Assembly: GCF_041956535.1 (NCBI RefSeq)
Contig: NW_027192200.1
Coordinates: 632,024 to 696,023, forward strand
Reading direction: 5' to 3'
DNA length: 64,000 bases
From: Calcarisporiella thermophila CBS 279.70
Lineage: Eukaryota > Calcarisporiellomycota
Shown: in pieces, positions 37,834-48,598 of the stretch
How positions within the stretch are numbered: the first letter of the stretch is position 1
How the letters are laid out: each line of letters begins with the position of its first letter
Notes under the pieces: model-generated
The model's database searches: none
Told to the model about the DNA's origin: nothing
What the model saw: the letters and a program-made list of their open reading frames with translations, nothing else
Program-made: the position numbers and the translations under genes

Positions 37834-38231
37834 CTATTTCTTTTTCGTGATCGTCGCGCGTCTTCCTTGACCTGAGAGAATGTAGATTCACAAATTGAAC
37901 AATCAGTTAACTGAGTGAGGTGCTGGCTATTAATAGTTTTCAACAGACCTTTCTTGGGTGCACCTTTCCCTCTCCTCCGTCTTTTCTCGATTTCTTCTAG
38001 ACGCTGCTCTTCATAGATATCCACAAGCTGCATATCTGGGAATGCAGCCTTAACATCGCGGAATTTTATGAGTGCAGGTGGATAGTACTTTTGAAACGTT
38101 GGCCCCTTGAGCCTTTCCCGGAGAATTCGATTTCCTGTGCGCGCTCCTGTGGGGTTATAAACGTTATGAAAAAGAGAGGCGGTGAGTTCAGCTAATTTTG
38201 CAAGACGAGTGGGAGAGGGTGCTGAGGACAT
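37834..38231 (-). CDS. RSM27: Mitochondrial small-subunit ribosomal protein mS33 (Rsm27)
   Basis: Exon 38231-37949 and a 38-bp last exon 37871-37834 give 106 aa, the usual size for the family. The signature NPTGARTGNRILRERLKGP and then YYPPALIKFRDV is diagnostic. The unspliced frame would run on for another 80 residues of unrelated sequence; splicing at AAAG|GTCTGT to CAG instead yields the basic end KKGQGRRATITKKK, which fits an mS33 tail. It is a component of the mitoribosome small subunit. Its start faces ATP23 across about 155 bp, so two mitochondrial genes share a divergent promoter. Confidence 0.92.
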
Positions 38232-38386
38232 TTTTTTGTCAGATCGATTAAGAAGTATTGTAGTGGTTGCGATCTAAAATTATGTTTACAAGTAAAAGGT
38301 TGTCGTGACGGTGAAATTATTTCAAAAGGAGAGGAAATTTTAGAGTTTTTAACTAGCACCTCATAATATAGTTTCTTCAAGAAGAA

Positions 38387-39321
38387 ATGCCTGGGAATCC
38401 CACACCAACATCGCCACCTTCTTCCTTATCACAGGCGTCTTCTAGTTCAGAATCAGTTCCTACTCAACAAAATCCTAATGATCCTGTACAAGAGTCCAAA
38501 GAACAGCGCAGATTTGAGCGTTGGCGCCGTTCTCTTATGTACATTACCGGTATTGGGCTTTCGGAATCGGAAAAAGAGAAGATTATGCAGGAACGAGAAA
38601 AGGAATTTGAACGCTATGAGTGCAATCGGTGTGAGAAGTGGCGTGATTCTCTGATGAAAAACAGTAAGCATGGGATTTACTCTGGCCTCTACAACTTAAT
38701 TTAATTATTGTTTTCATTAGGTCCTGCTGTTGTATTTATGCTTCAACATCTTGATAAAATTGGCTGTCGTCTCGAGAAACATCACTTTCAATGTATGCCA
38801 TGCGATAAAACACGGAGTGGAGGATTCTCCCCGGAGCATGGCATCCAGCTTTGTCAGAACCGGTTCTTCAGCAAAGCTCATATGGAGGACACGATGGTAC
38901 ATGAGATGATACATATGTTCGATCACTGTCGCTTCAAGGTTAACTGGAATGATTGTTATCATCATGCTTGTAGTGAGGTACAATAGTTTTTTATTTGAAT
39001 TTTGACAATTACTGATATTGATATGTTAAACTCTCAGGTTCGAGCGGCAAGCCTTAGCGGTGATTGCCGGTTGGGAAGAGAGCTCCGCCGGGGCTACTTC
39101 CAATTCACTAAACAACACCAAGTATGTAAATCCCCATAACTCTTCAAAGTAATAGTCTTTTTTAATTCATATAATTCTAGGCATGTGCTCGTCGTCGTGC
39201 AATCCTATCTGTAAAACAAAATCCTGCATGTTCAGAACCCGGCGTTGCAGAGCGAGCTGTGGCGGCAGTATTTGATAGCTGCTTCAACGATACACGCCCA
39301 TTTGATGAAATTTATAAATAA
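38387..39321 (+). CDS. ATP23: Mitochondrial inner-membrane metalloprotease Atp23
   Basis: Exons 38387-38663, 38721-38977, 39038-39121 and 39181-39321 are all in phase and encode 252 aa. The zinc-protease motif HEMIH lies in [16 protein letters not shown]. Conserved cysteines are in [35 protein letters not shown] and [12 protein letters not shown], matching the disulphide-rich Atp23 family. It sits in the intermembrane space, processes the Atp6 precursor and helps assemble the F0 sector. The Ser/Pro-rich N-terminal 60 residues are longer than in many homologues. Divergent partner of RSM27. Confidence 0.95.
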
Positions 39322-39513
39322 TTGCAAAGTTACCCAGTTAATTAATAGAAATATCTGAATAGAGAAAAAAGTAATGCATTTGTGATATATTTAATCATGC
39401 ATCGAATATCGAATGCATTGAGGAGAAAGTATAAAATATCAAAATGACTAGGAAAAGAGAAAAATCACTTATATATACAGAAAAATTATGGTAAGAATGC
39501 TTAATTTCCCTTT

Positions 39514-41713
39514 CTATACACCTCGTAATCTCTCAGGATCGCTTTGCTCAGCCATCCACTTTCGCTCAAATTCGTATTCATACTGCCGTACTATCATATC
39601 TAGATCTGCTTCCTCTATCCCTACGAGGTCAGCAGCAAAAGTTAGCACTGGTTCATAATCAGCGTGATAATCTCCAAAAACATCTCGAGATTGGTAGTGG
39701 ACAAATTTTGAAGCAGAGCGAATAATTTGCCCTTCCTTCATATTAAGTGGTGGGAGAGGGGGGATAGTGTCATTGAGACAAAAGTCTTTCAGTTTCGTAG
39801 TTTTTAAGGAGGCGTCAAAAGAATTAGGAAAATGGATCTGTTCAGAATCTGAATTCAAATTAGCATAATTAAACTAACGATCAATGTAAAAAGTTGTTCT
39901 GATACTTACCAGTGGCAATGCCATATTTTGCTTGTTCTTCGCGTAAATTTCTTCGGAATCTCTCAGTGAGTTCGTCACTATTCAATTGTGAGTGAATACT
40001 CATATTCCTAGATTATAATGTTTAGAAAAACCGATTCTAAAGCTGCTTTTAGCTCCAATCAATCTGTTTACCTTAGCTCTGTCGAAATATGACCTTTTCT
40101 CCATTTTACCACCTTTTTCTCCAATCCGCGTAACCACATTTTCTTTTCTAAGTAATTCCCAGAAATCGTCTCCCGCACATTATTGGATTGCGTGGGGGGA
40201 TCCGAGGACGGTACATCATATAGGATTTTCAATGCTACCAATGTCAATGCCATCAATTTCACACAGGGTGAAAATCTTAACTGTCGTAATTTCCAGCTAG
40301 TCTTATCCATATGCTCGGCCTTATAGTGTTGGATAGGAAGATGCGAAGTCTCGTCAAGATATGAGAATAACGAACTTGCACAAAGACTCACTTCCACTAA
40401 ATAAAGAGATGGTTAAATTGGTTGGCAAATAGGGTGATCATAGTGGCCTAAGAGTAGCTTACCTGGGAGGGATAATTCTCTGGTGCATCGCTGCAATATC
40501 CACTGAACTGGTACCTCTGGAAAAGAGGTGCCGTAGCATGCACGGTAGAAATAAACAAATTTGCCCACCCATTCATGAATTCGGTGACATGTCGGATAAG
40601 TTGAAGGTGAAAGAAAGTGGAGGTCGGAAGCCACCAAGAGATCACGGACTTCTCTGGGTATTAAATCAAAGCGTCCCTCAGATATATCACCATTAAGTTC
40701 GAGCCTATTTATAATTTTGGTGAGAATGCTAAAAAATAGTGAAAAGACATAGGCCATTCATTCACCAGTATATATCCGCTAGCAGGATGGGATAGTTAAG
40801 CCTCACGCAGCCGAGATAGATAAGAATTATAGTAAACATAATCCTAGGTCTTCCCTCTTTAGTCTCCCACCATTGCATTTTTCGTTTTTTGCGATAAACA
40901 CCGTCTTTCTCTTCTTCCAACCCTATAGCGTTCCCGGGACTTGCCTCCACCAATTCCTCTTTTTCCTGGATATCTTCCTCTGAGCTATAATCACCCAATT
41001 CATCATCAGATATAATTTTATCCTTCTCGTCTTCAAGCCTGTCGAACTGGGCTTCAAATGGATCTTCATAGATTTTGAAATCTTCTTCTACTTTTATAGT
41101 ACTAGGAGTATCATCTTCCCCAGTGCTTGAGGAGGATGTTTCTGAATCATATGTGCACTTTTTTCGTATGTCTACATATTGAAGCCAGAGTTCGTATACA
41201 ATTCTCTGTTTTAGAGAGTTTGTCAGTTCAAATATATCATTAAAAATAGGAACGAGATAAGCAAACTAACCTCTAAGGATGGTGGTAAATGGTACTTCTT
41301 GATAAGATGTTTAAGCTGATTTTGTAAAATTATCTGCAAACATTGCATCATTAAGGTTTCTGCTTCTTTGCCGAACAGATCTATATGTACGAATTAATTT
41401 TTTAGAGACAAATGCATAGGTATTCTCTAAATAGTTATAATTATATCAATTACAGGATCGAGAAGCCTTGTAAAGCGGTTTCTTTTTCAGTCGCTTTTTG
41501 CGTCTAACAGAGCCACCATAAGTATTTTCATTGAATTCGCTAACTGCAATTTCGTAATTCTTTGATAACAATGTGCATTAAAAACAATTAAGCAATGGAA
41601 TTATAGATAATTCTTACTTCGAGAGGATGACCAAATTCGCACACATAGTACCCTATTGCATCCTTTCTCCATTTTTTCGATTTACATATCGGGCATCGTG
41701 TTTTTATTCGCAT
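39514..41713 (-). CDS. RRN7: RNA polymerase I core factor subunit Rrn7 (TAF1B type)
   Basis: Exon 1 (41713-41618) encodes a 32-residue TFIIB-like zinc ribbon, CPICKSKKWRKDAIGYYVCE then FGHPLE: C-x2-C ... C-x3-H, as in the Rrn7/TAF1B zinc finger. Several further exons follow: an Arg/Lys-rich linker (GGSVRRKKRLKKKPLYK), an acidic region (SSEEDIQEKEELVEA), the cyclin-fold part (RPRIMFTIILIYLGCVRLNY, FDLIPREVRDLLVASDLHFL, CVKLMALTLVALKILYDV) and a tail ending MAEQSDPERLRGV. Rrn7 recruits RNA polymerase I to the rDNA promoter in the nucleolus. Six or more introns; the join between 41000 and 41600 is only approximate. The 5' end is divergent from the PPR gene 145 bp away. Confidence 0.85.
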
Positions 41714-41858
41714 GTTAAGGATTAGTTGGGTAAAAGTGAGTGACTTTATTTCTTGATAATTAAAGTCGAAAAAAGAAGTCACGAATATAAACCATTTTGG
41801 CGGCAAGGTAAATAGCTATGAACTTATTTCATTTATATAAAGATAGAAAACTGGGAAC

Positions 41859-43593
41859 ATGCTGAGTAGAGGCGCTAATCTTACGTCAAAATGCACCGTA
41901 ACCAAATTAGCTTACGTGTACCAGTTCATCCCATCAACAAGAGCAATGGTTCTGTTTCCTCGGTCAGTTATCAAGGCATTTTCCAGCACGCTTGTTAACG
42001 GCGGCCCTCGTTCAAAAGATACCCGAAGGCATAATGGCAACCAAAATTCTAGGAGCGATATCCAGCATGATAAAACTAATATATCCTCAATAAAGCGGGT
42101 TCACTTCAAGGATCCTTTTCTACTCTCGGACAAAATTAACCAATTCATCAAAAGAGGTCAACTAGACGATGCAATCAATCTTGTGAAGAGCACAACTATA
42201 AGCTCACAGTCTGATGTGGTTTGGAACAAGCTTATACAAGAGTGCTCCAGGGCAAAACGAACTCGGCTAGCTTTCCGAGTTTATAACGAAGTGTGTATTT
42301 CCAATACAGCTACCATATTGAGATGTTTTTATCATGTTTGCCTATTCTTTATAGATGAAACGAAGGGGATTTAAGCCAACGGATCGAACCTACACGCTTT
42401 TACTAGAATCACTAGCCAACAATCCAACCTCTCCTGATACTGTTGAGCAAGCTACAGCACTCTACAACCAAATTAGTGACCCCGAGGATACGCCTCCTTC
42501 CATCATCCACACAAACGCTTATTTAAAAGTATTGTCGCGCGCAGGGAATCCCTCTGCTGTTTTGAGAATATACGACACTATGCCGAAGAAAGGGCCTCTT
42601 TCTCCCGACAATATTACTTTTCAAATAGTAATAGGCTCCCTTGCGCACAAGGGAGGTGACGAGGCATTTCACAGCGCAATGGCGGTATGGGAAGATCTTT
42701 TCAAAGCAGCAAGACGTGATGCCACGCTAATGACTTCGAACTCGAAGGGTGAAAGAAATATAATTCACCCATTACGTAAAGTTCAAATTGATGAGGGGCA
42801 TGTGACAGGAATGCTGATTGCTTGTAAGAATGCTGCAGACCCAAAAAATCGCAGGAAGGGGCTTGCTATTGTGCGCGATATGTATGGGATCGATCTTGAG
42901 CACACAGTATACACCGATGAGGAGGTCCAGGAGAAAAAGGGCAAATATGTGTCGCATTTGACTACCTTAACGCCCAAGGCCATGGACGTCATTATCTCTT
43001 TTGCCGCAAGTGTTGGCACTTTTACAATGGCGCTAAATGCTCTTCAAAATGCATGCGCTCGCTATACTGATTTTAACCCTGACGCACAGAATATTAACAA
43101 TCTATTAGCGAGAGGATGTTTTATGAAGAGAGAACGCCAGGCGCTTAAGTTACTCTGGTGGGCACTGGAGGAGAAGAATGTTGAACCTAATGCCGGAACT
43201 TTGCGTTTGGCGTTACATGCATGTACCAGAGATAGAGATTGGAAATGCGTGGTGCGGATATGTAAGGAAATGGGCCAAAGAGGAGTCTCGATGGACGTGG
43301 ATGGAGCATTATCCATTATTAAATGTGCTATCGATGACGACCGTAAGCTTGAGGCTATCTCTTTTATTGAGCAAGCTGGCGGGGTGGAGGGTTTGTTGAG
43401 AGCTGGAAAATGCACTTCTTCGCAGCGTCTTCAGTTTATCCAGAATTCAATCAAGATGTACAGCAAAGCGATGAAGCTAGGCGTTCACCCAACTCTTGGA
43501 GATCTATCATCTAGGCATGCTAAATTATTGGAGCTTATAAAAAAAACGAAAATCACCGAACAAACCTCTCAACATAAATATAATGAGCTGTGA
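41859..43593 (+). CDS. Mitochondrial pentatricopeptide repeat (PPR) protein, 556 aa
   Basis: Exons 41859-42290 and 42355-43593 join in phase. The basic N-terminus (VLFPRSVIKAFSSTLVNGG) is consistent with a mitochondrial targeting signal. PPR-type helix pairs include VVWNKLIQECSRAKRTRLAF then RVYNEMKRRGFKPTDRTY, IIHTNAYLKVLSRAGNPSAV then LRIYDTMPKKGPLSPDN, and ALKLLWWALEEKNVEPNAG. These bind organellar RNA and act in its processing or translation. The target transcript is unknown, and no fungal PPR subfamily was confidently recognised. Starting at the second Met (MVLFPRS) is also possible. Confidence 0.82.
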
Positions 43594-43845
43594 ATGTATA
43601 TTTCTATAATAATTAAAATACACTTGTCGTCTCTTTTATAAAAAGTGAGACGAAGAGAGAAAGGAAGAGGGAAAGGAAGAGAGAGAGAATAGAAAAAAAA
43701 AAACGGGGTTTAAAGATAATTGGAGCAAATAAAGGACCCTGTACAAATAGTGTTTAAAGAGATGCTAGAACAAAATAGAAAAAAAGATAAAAAAATTTGA
43801 ACAAAGCAAAAACTTAGATAAGAGAAATAGATTGTACATAACTCT

Positions 43846-45977
43846 TTAAGAAATGTCAATTAGATTCCCGTGCGGCAGATTACGACCTGAACTTTCCTCG
43901 ACAGCCGACAATTCATCAAATCTATCCCCGTCACTATAGTGTGTATTATATGGCGGGTGATCATGAAGTGTGATTCCACGCTCGTCTATGTCGTCTTCAT
44001 TGAATGTCCCTTGTAATGTATCCCAGTTGGATGAATCTTGGCGGGTGCGGTTTGGTGGGGTCTTTGTAAAGAGTGGCTTAAGATAATGATCATCAAAGGA
44101 TAAAAACCAATGACGTTTTTTCTGACCAAGGACACCGTTTTGTCCTTCTTCGCTTTGATGACTGGCACCGCTCTGACGCCTTCCATGCCCTTGCTCTTCA
44201 TCAAGCAACCTCTCTCTATCCTCGGGATCATTTTCTCCAGAATAGCGATAATCGTCGTCTGAATTATCCTCTTCTTGAACTCCTGTCGGGATTCCGAGGA
44301 TGACAAGCATTCGACTAACGGTTCCTCCGAACACAATTACTGTGAGAACCACGACTATTAAACACACTGACGATTGCCCGCCTTTCAGACCTGTTGTGAG
44401 TGCAAAAGCTACCGCGCCACGTAGTCCTGACCAGAAAAGCATTATCACATGCGCTCGTGGAAGGATTTCTGGTCCACGGAGAGAACGGGAGATTAGATTG
44501 AGGAGTTTGGCAAGTGGAAAGACTGCACAGTATCGTGCGATGCAGACAAACACCTGGAATAAAGGGGAAAAAAAGTATATAAAAAGTCAGCATTGAGTTT
44601 CTGGAGAACATCTCTTATATCTATACTTACAAAGGTGAATATGCTAAAAAGTGGTTTAAAATCGAGATCAGATTGGGTGAAGAGCGTGAGACCAAGATAT
44701 ATAAAAACGAAGTTTTCAGCCATCTGGGCAAGTATCTGGAAGGTATATTCGATAGTACGTCTTGTGCGTAAAGACATATTTTCGGTTGCGTAGTGCTTGA
44801 GAGTAATACCGCAGAAGAGTAGTGAAACAATTCCTAAAGAGGATGAGAGATCAGTCGATCCATTACTTTGGGGCAGTACAAAATAAAGAAGCTTACCCGA
44901 AAGCTTACATCCATTAGAGAATAAATATGAGCTATATGATATTAAGCTGATGATACATGATTCGATAGAGGGAAATTCGTGTAAACGCGTGTATTTGAGC
45001 ATCAGAGCAACTGCCATACCAAATCTATTGTAATACATCGAATAAAGTTAAATAATGAAATTGAATATGGGTTAGTAATACTCACAATAATCCTATTGCT
45101 AGAGACCCCATGAACACCCATAAAAATGTCCCGATACCAAGCATGATATTTGTAAAGTGGAGAGCATGGCCTCGGAACGCGTTAAAAGTCCTGTAAGAAA
45201 AAACGATAAATTCATACTTAAAATCGCGACCTGATCCATTTGATATTTACTCTGATAATACGATAGCAACTGCGTCGTTTAAAATACTCTCGCCGAAAAT
45301 TATCGCGTACAGGTTTGCATCGACCTTGAGCTGTGAAAATATGGCCAGTACAGTCACGGGATCCGTGGCCGAGAGCGTTGATCCGAATATCATGGAGTCC
45401 AGGAGGGTCAACTTCATATTCTCGAGATTTGTAAGCGAGAGTATAAATGCAAGAAGACTGTAAGCACAATAAGAAGTTAATTCAAAAACAAACTTATGGC
45501 GATGAACTCTTTTAATTACCCGATAACTATTGCGGATATAAAGGTTCCAACAAATGCAAAAGTGAGGATAGCACCGAGATTGCGAAAAAACGTTTCCTAA
45601 AGGAATTCACATGAAATTTCAGATTATAGCCTTGAGAAGCACAAACGGCAACTTACTCTTTTAAGCTCATATCCGCTGTTGAGAATGATAGGGGGTAACA
45701 ATAAGTTAAAGAAATACGCGTGCTTGAATGTTACCATATTCTGAATAATAGATCCCGGAGTCACACGTAATAGCATACCAACGAACATGCCTGCAAAAAT
45801 GGAGATGACTGTTTCGTGAACAGCGCGAACTTTTTTCAATTGTAACCAATAGCTAGTGAACAGTGCGACAGAAAGCAGAGAGGTCAGGATTAAAAGTGCC
45901 CAACTTGAATAGATCTCCTCTTCATTAGGAGGCGGTGAATTTCCATCATTATCCGGCATTCTCTTGAAAAAATACAA
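43846..45977 (-). CDS. NHX1: Na+/H+ (K+/H+) antiporter, NHE/NHX type
   Basis: About seven exons from ATG 45977 (or 45959, MPDNDGN) to the stop at 43846. Motifs in order: [37 protein letters not shown] (the amiloride-binding-type FFxxLLPPI); [31 protein letters not shown] with the ND pair; [14 protein letters not shown]; and [16 protein letters not shown]. The sequence is closest to eukaryotic endosomal/vacuolar NHEs (Nhx1, NHE6/7/9). It exchanges Na+ or K+ for protons and controls luminal pH and salt tolerance. The C-terminal 150 residues are hydrophilic and acidic. The 3' end converges with the PPR gene. Confidence 0.94.
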
Positions 45978-46681
45978 AGGGCTAATGAGCTAGAGGTATA
46001 ATAAAGAATAAAATAGTTATTTGTAGAAGAATAAAAATATTCAAGAGAATATAAATTGGAGGCGGCAAATTGGAGGAATAATTATGGCAAAATACATAGA
46101 AAAAAAAGAATCCCAGAGTAGAGGAACCGCCAATTTTATTTCATATCTTGGCAGTTCGTGTTGCGTTTGAAAAGCCACACTTATGCCAGTGCGCAGCGGA
46201 ATCTGCAGTCACATAGGATATCGTCCAAATAGCCCAAATGCATTTTGCGGTAAATTGTTGATGCATGTGAGAAGCAGCTCTATCTCTCTCTCTGATATAT
46301 CAGAGCACCCGGACCCAGGTGTATAATTATGAAGCAAAGTACTTTTTTTTTCACCATTAAGTCTTCCGTCTCCACCTAACTGCATTTGGGCAAAAAGTTA
46401 TGCATTCTATCTTGAAGGGCGTCGCTTGGATCCTACCACAGTATCCGCAAGATTGTTTTCAATTATTCATAGGGCGATATTTGAAACTATTGAGTTATAT
46501 TCAAATATATTGTAAATAGCATGGATTGTGTTAATGACGACTGGATTTTAGTGCATACGCTTAGTACAGTAGGCTTGAGGTCATTACAAGATGGCTTTAG
46601 AGATTAAATAATAAACTCTGAGATTAATTAGCAGATTCAAACTCCTAAAATACAATTGGTGTTTTGAACTTTTAGTTTTAA
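45978..46681. other. Intergenic region upstream of NHX1-like gene
   Basis: AT-rich, no coding signal; contains a TCTCTC/GATATATC stretch at about 46280-46300. Presumed promoter. Confidence 0.5.
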
Positions 46682-47031
46682 ATGTATAAGAGGCAAGAAC
46701 ACAATGTAAAAATAGCCTCGCCTCTAGCAAAGAAGGCGGACGATTTCTACGTAACAAGAGGTGCGTATTAGCTTATTCTATAGTATTTTTTTAAAGAAAT
46801 ATATTTAATTTAGTGAAGGCAGCATTTTATTATGATGCTGTGTATGAAATATGTCTAATGTTGTGTATGAAAAATTTAATCAAAAATATGATTCGATATA
46901 TTTTTGATGTGATACAGAGTATTTCAGAGTTTTCGTTGAGGGTATTTCTCTATTCCTTGCCAACAACAAATACAATCGAGTATTATGAGTACTGGACAAC
47001 ACGCGGAATCGACGAATGCCTGGCGTCTTAG
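46682..47031 (+). CDS. Possible small two-exon gene, unknown product
   Basis: An ATG at 46682 opens MYKRQEHNVKIASPLAKK then ADDFYVTR, a basic start that looks coding; the segment recalls the beginning of the RNase P/MRP subunit Pop7 (Rpp20), but the rest does not. A GTGCGT donor at 46761 and TTTAG acceptor at 46813 join in phase to about 70 more residues, ending RGIDECLAS. An alternative internal intron (46836 to about 46915) would change the second part. This is a weak call: either a mis-spliced model or a small unknown gene. Confidence 0.35.
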
Positions 47032-47092
47032 GTAGGCTTGAAGATTCTATTAATAACTAAGGAGTAGAGCTCGATCAAATTTTCTTTTAAGC

Positions 47093-47947
47093 ATGCCGGA
47101 TCCTGCCAATTATGGCGGTAGATCATCTACAGAACATGTCAATGCATGGACCGCCGATCCTGCGCCTGCGCCAGAATATCCACTAGAGGAAACCGCTGCA
47201 TCAAATACCGTTCCTGCTGTTAATGCGACTCCTACTGTCTCCTCACAACCCGCCACTGCCACTGCTGTTGAAGTGCCTACTCATTCTGGGCCTAAACCAG
47301 CTAATGATGATGAATATCGCTATGATCCTGTAGTGCCACAGAACTCAAAGTTAGCTCAGTCATGGAGGCGACCAAATAGGTGGCGTTTCGTACTGCGCGT
47401 AGTAGCTCTTATTGCCAGTGTTGGTGCCTTTGGTTTTATCTTGGGAGCAACTCCAGTATGCACCTTTTTGTCTGTTACCTTGGGGGGGATCTCAAAGCCT
47501 TACTCTAATTTTCTTTTTAAAAAAGTATTCTAAAAGATCCATCCCTTTCAACAATCCTGCTATGGTTTACTTCAGCTATTTTGTTGGAGCTTTCTCGATA
47601 CTAGTTTCCCTCGCATTCATCGTACATTCGGCGGCTAGGTCAGCCTCTCGTGTCAATAAGATTCCACGATTTGGTCAAATAGGTATAGATACGCTGATGA
47701 CTCTACTATGGGTTATTGTCGCAATTGTGCAGCTAGCTAAGTTCCCATGTCCAATTGGAGGACATAACGGATGGTAAGCACAGAATGCCCTCTGGAACCG
47801 TATACAAACCCAGGTTCTAATACTCTACTGACTAGGTGCGATTTCTACAATACGTCCATCTTTTTCTCGCTCCTCTGCATGGTGATCTTTGCCGTCATGC
47901 TTGGTTGGGATATCATCGGCAGCGTTATCTTAGCCGGCAAAAAATGA
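47093..47947 (+). CDS. MARVEL-domain four-span membrane protein, 240 aa
   Basis: Exons 47093-47455, 47526-47773 and 47836-47947 join in phase. The first 100 residues are Ala/Pro/Thr-rich and cytosolic. Four membrane segments follow: FVLRVVALIASVGAFGFILG, then FSYFVGAFSILVSLAFIVHS, IDTLMTLLWVIVAIVQLA, and FFSLLCMVIFAVMLGWDIIG. The spacing, the Arg before the first span (RRPNRWRFVLR) and the Trp-Cys (GHNGWCDF) between spans 3 and 4 fit fungal MARVEL proteins such as Nce102-like or Fhn1-like types of the plasma membrane/eisosome. Specific function is unknown. Confidence 0.75.
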
Positions 47948-48598
47948 TCTGGGTGCCAAAACCGATATACTTGCAACATTCGAGTTGTTTTGCATTTCTT
48001 TAATAGCTCTTTGAAACTTAATTTACCACCAATTCTTTACTACATCCTTATATCCTCATTAGTTAGGGTTTACTCCCTCCCCTCCCCTAATGTTTCATTC
48101 GATTTCCATTGACATATCATCTGGTCCAGCTTCCTTAAATAGGCTCAGAATCAGAGTCGAGTTTGAATAGATTTGTCATGATCTAAAAATAGAGTTCAAA
48201 GTGACGTATTTTGCAAAATGATGAGCGAGTCGGCGAAGAGCAAATCCTCACTCTTTCTCTCAGCTTCTCCAGTTTCGAGTGGATTCTTGAAGCTAAGGAA
48301 ATCTTTCATTTATTTGCCCTCTTTTTTTCGGCAAGCTATTTTCTTATTTTTTGTCTTATTTTCTATATCACCTTTCCATTGAAAATTTCTTTTTTCTTGA
48401 TATTAACTATCTAATTATTTATTCGATTGTTCATACATAATCGCCCATTAATAATCCTCTCTTTCTATTTGTTCTCGATTTTAATTCTTAAATCTAAACT
48501 GATTATATATAGAGAGGATCATTTCATCTTATCGACACCGACATTAATATATACTTTCATCATCACATCTTGACCACTTCTTATTGCTCATCGGAATA
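47948..48598. other. Intergenic region and leader of the phosphatase gene
   Basis: T- and C-rich with a TATATATAG stretch near 48500, about 90 bp before the start at 48599. No credible coding frame. Confidence 0.45.

Noticed and set aside
46280-46300. TCTCTC/GATATATC stretch as a CRISPR or satellite repeat
   Set aside because: Only a short simple-sequence tract without spacers or periodic copies.
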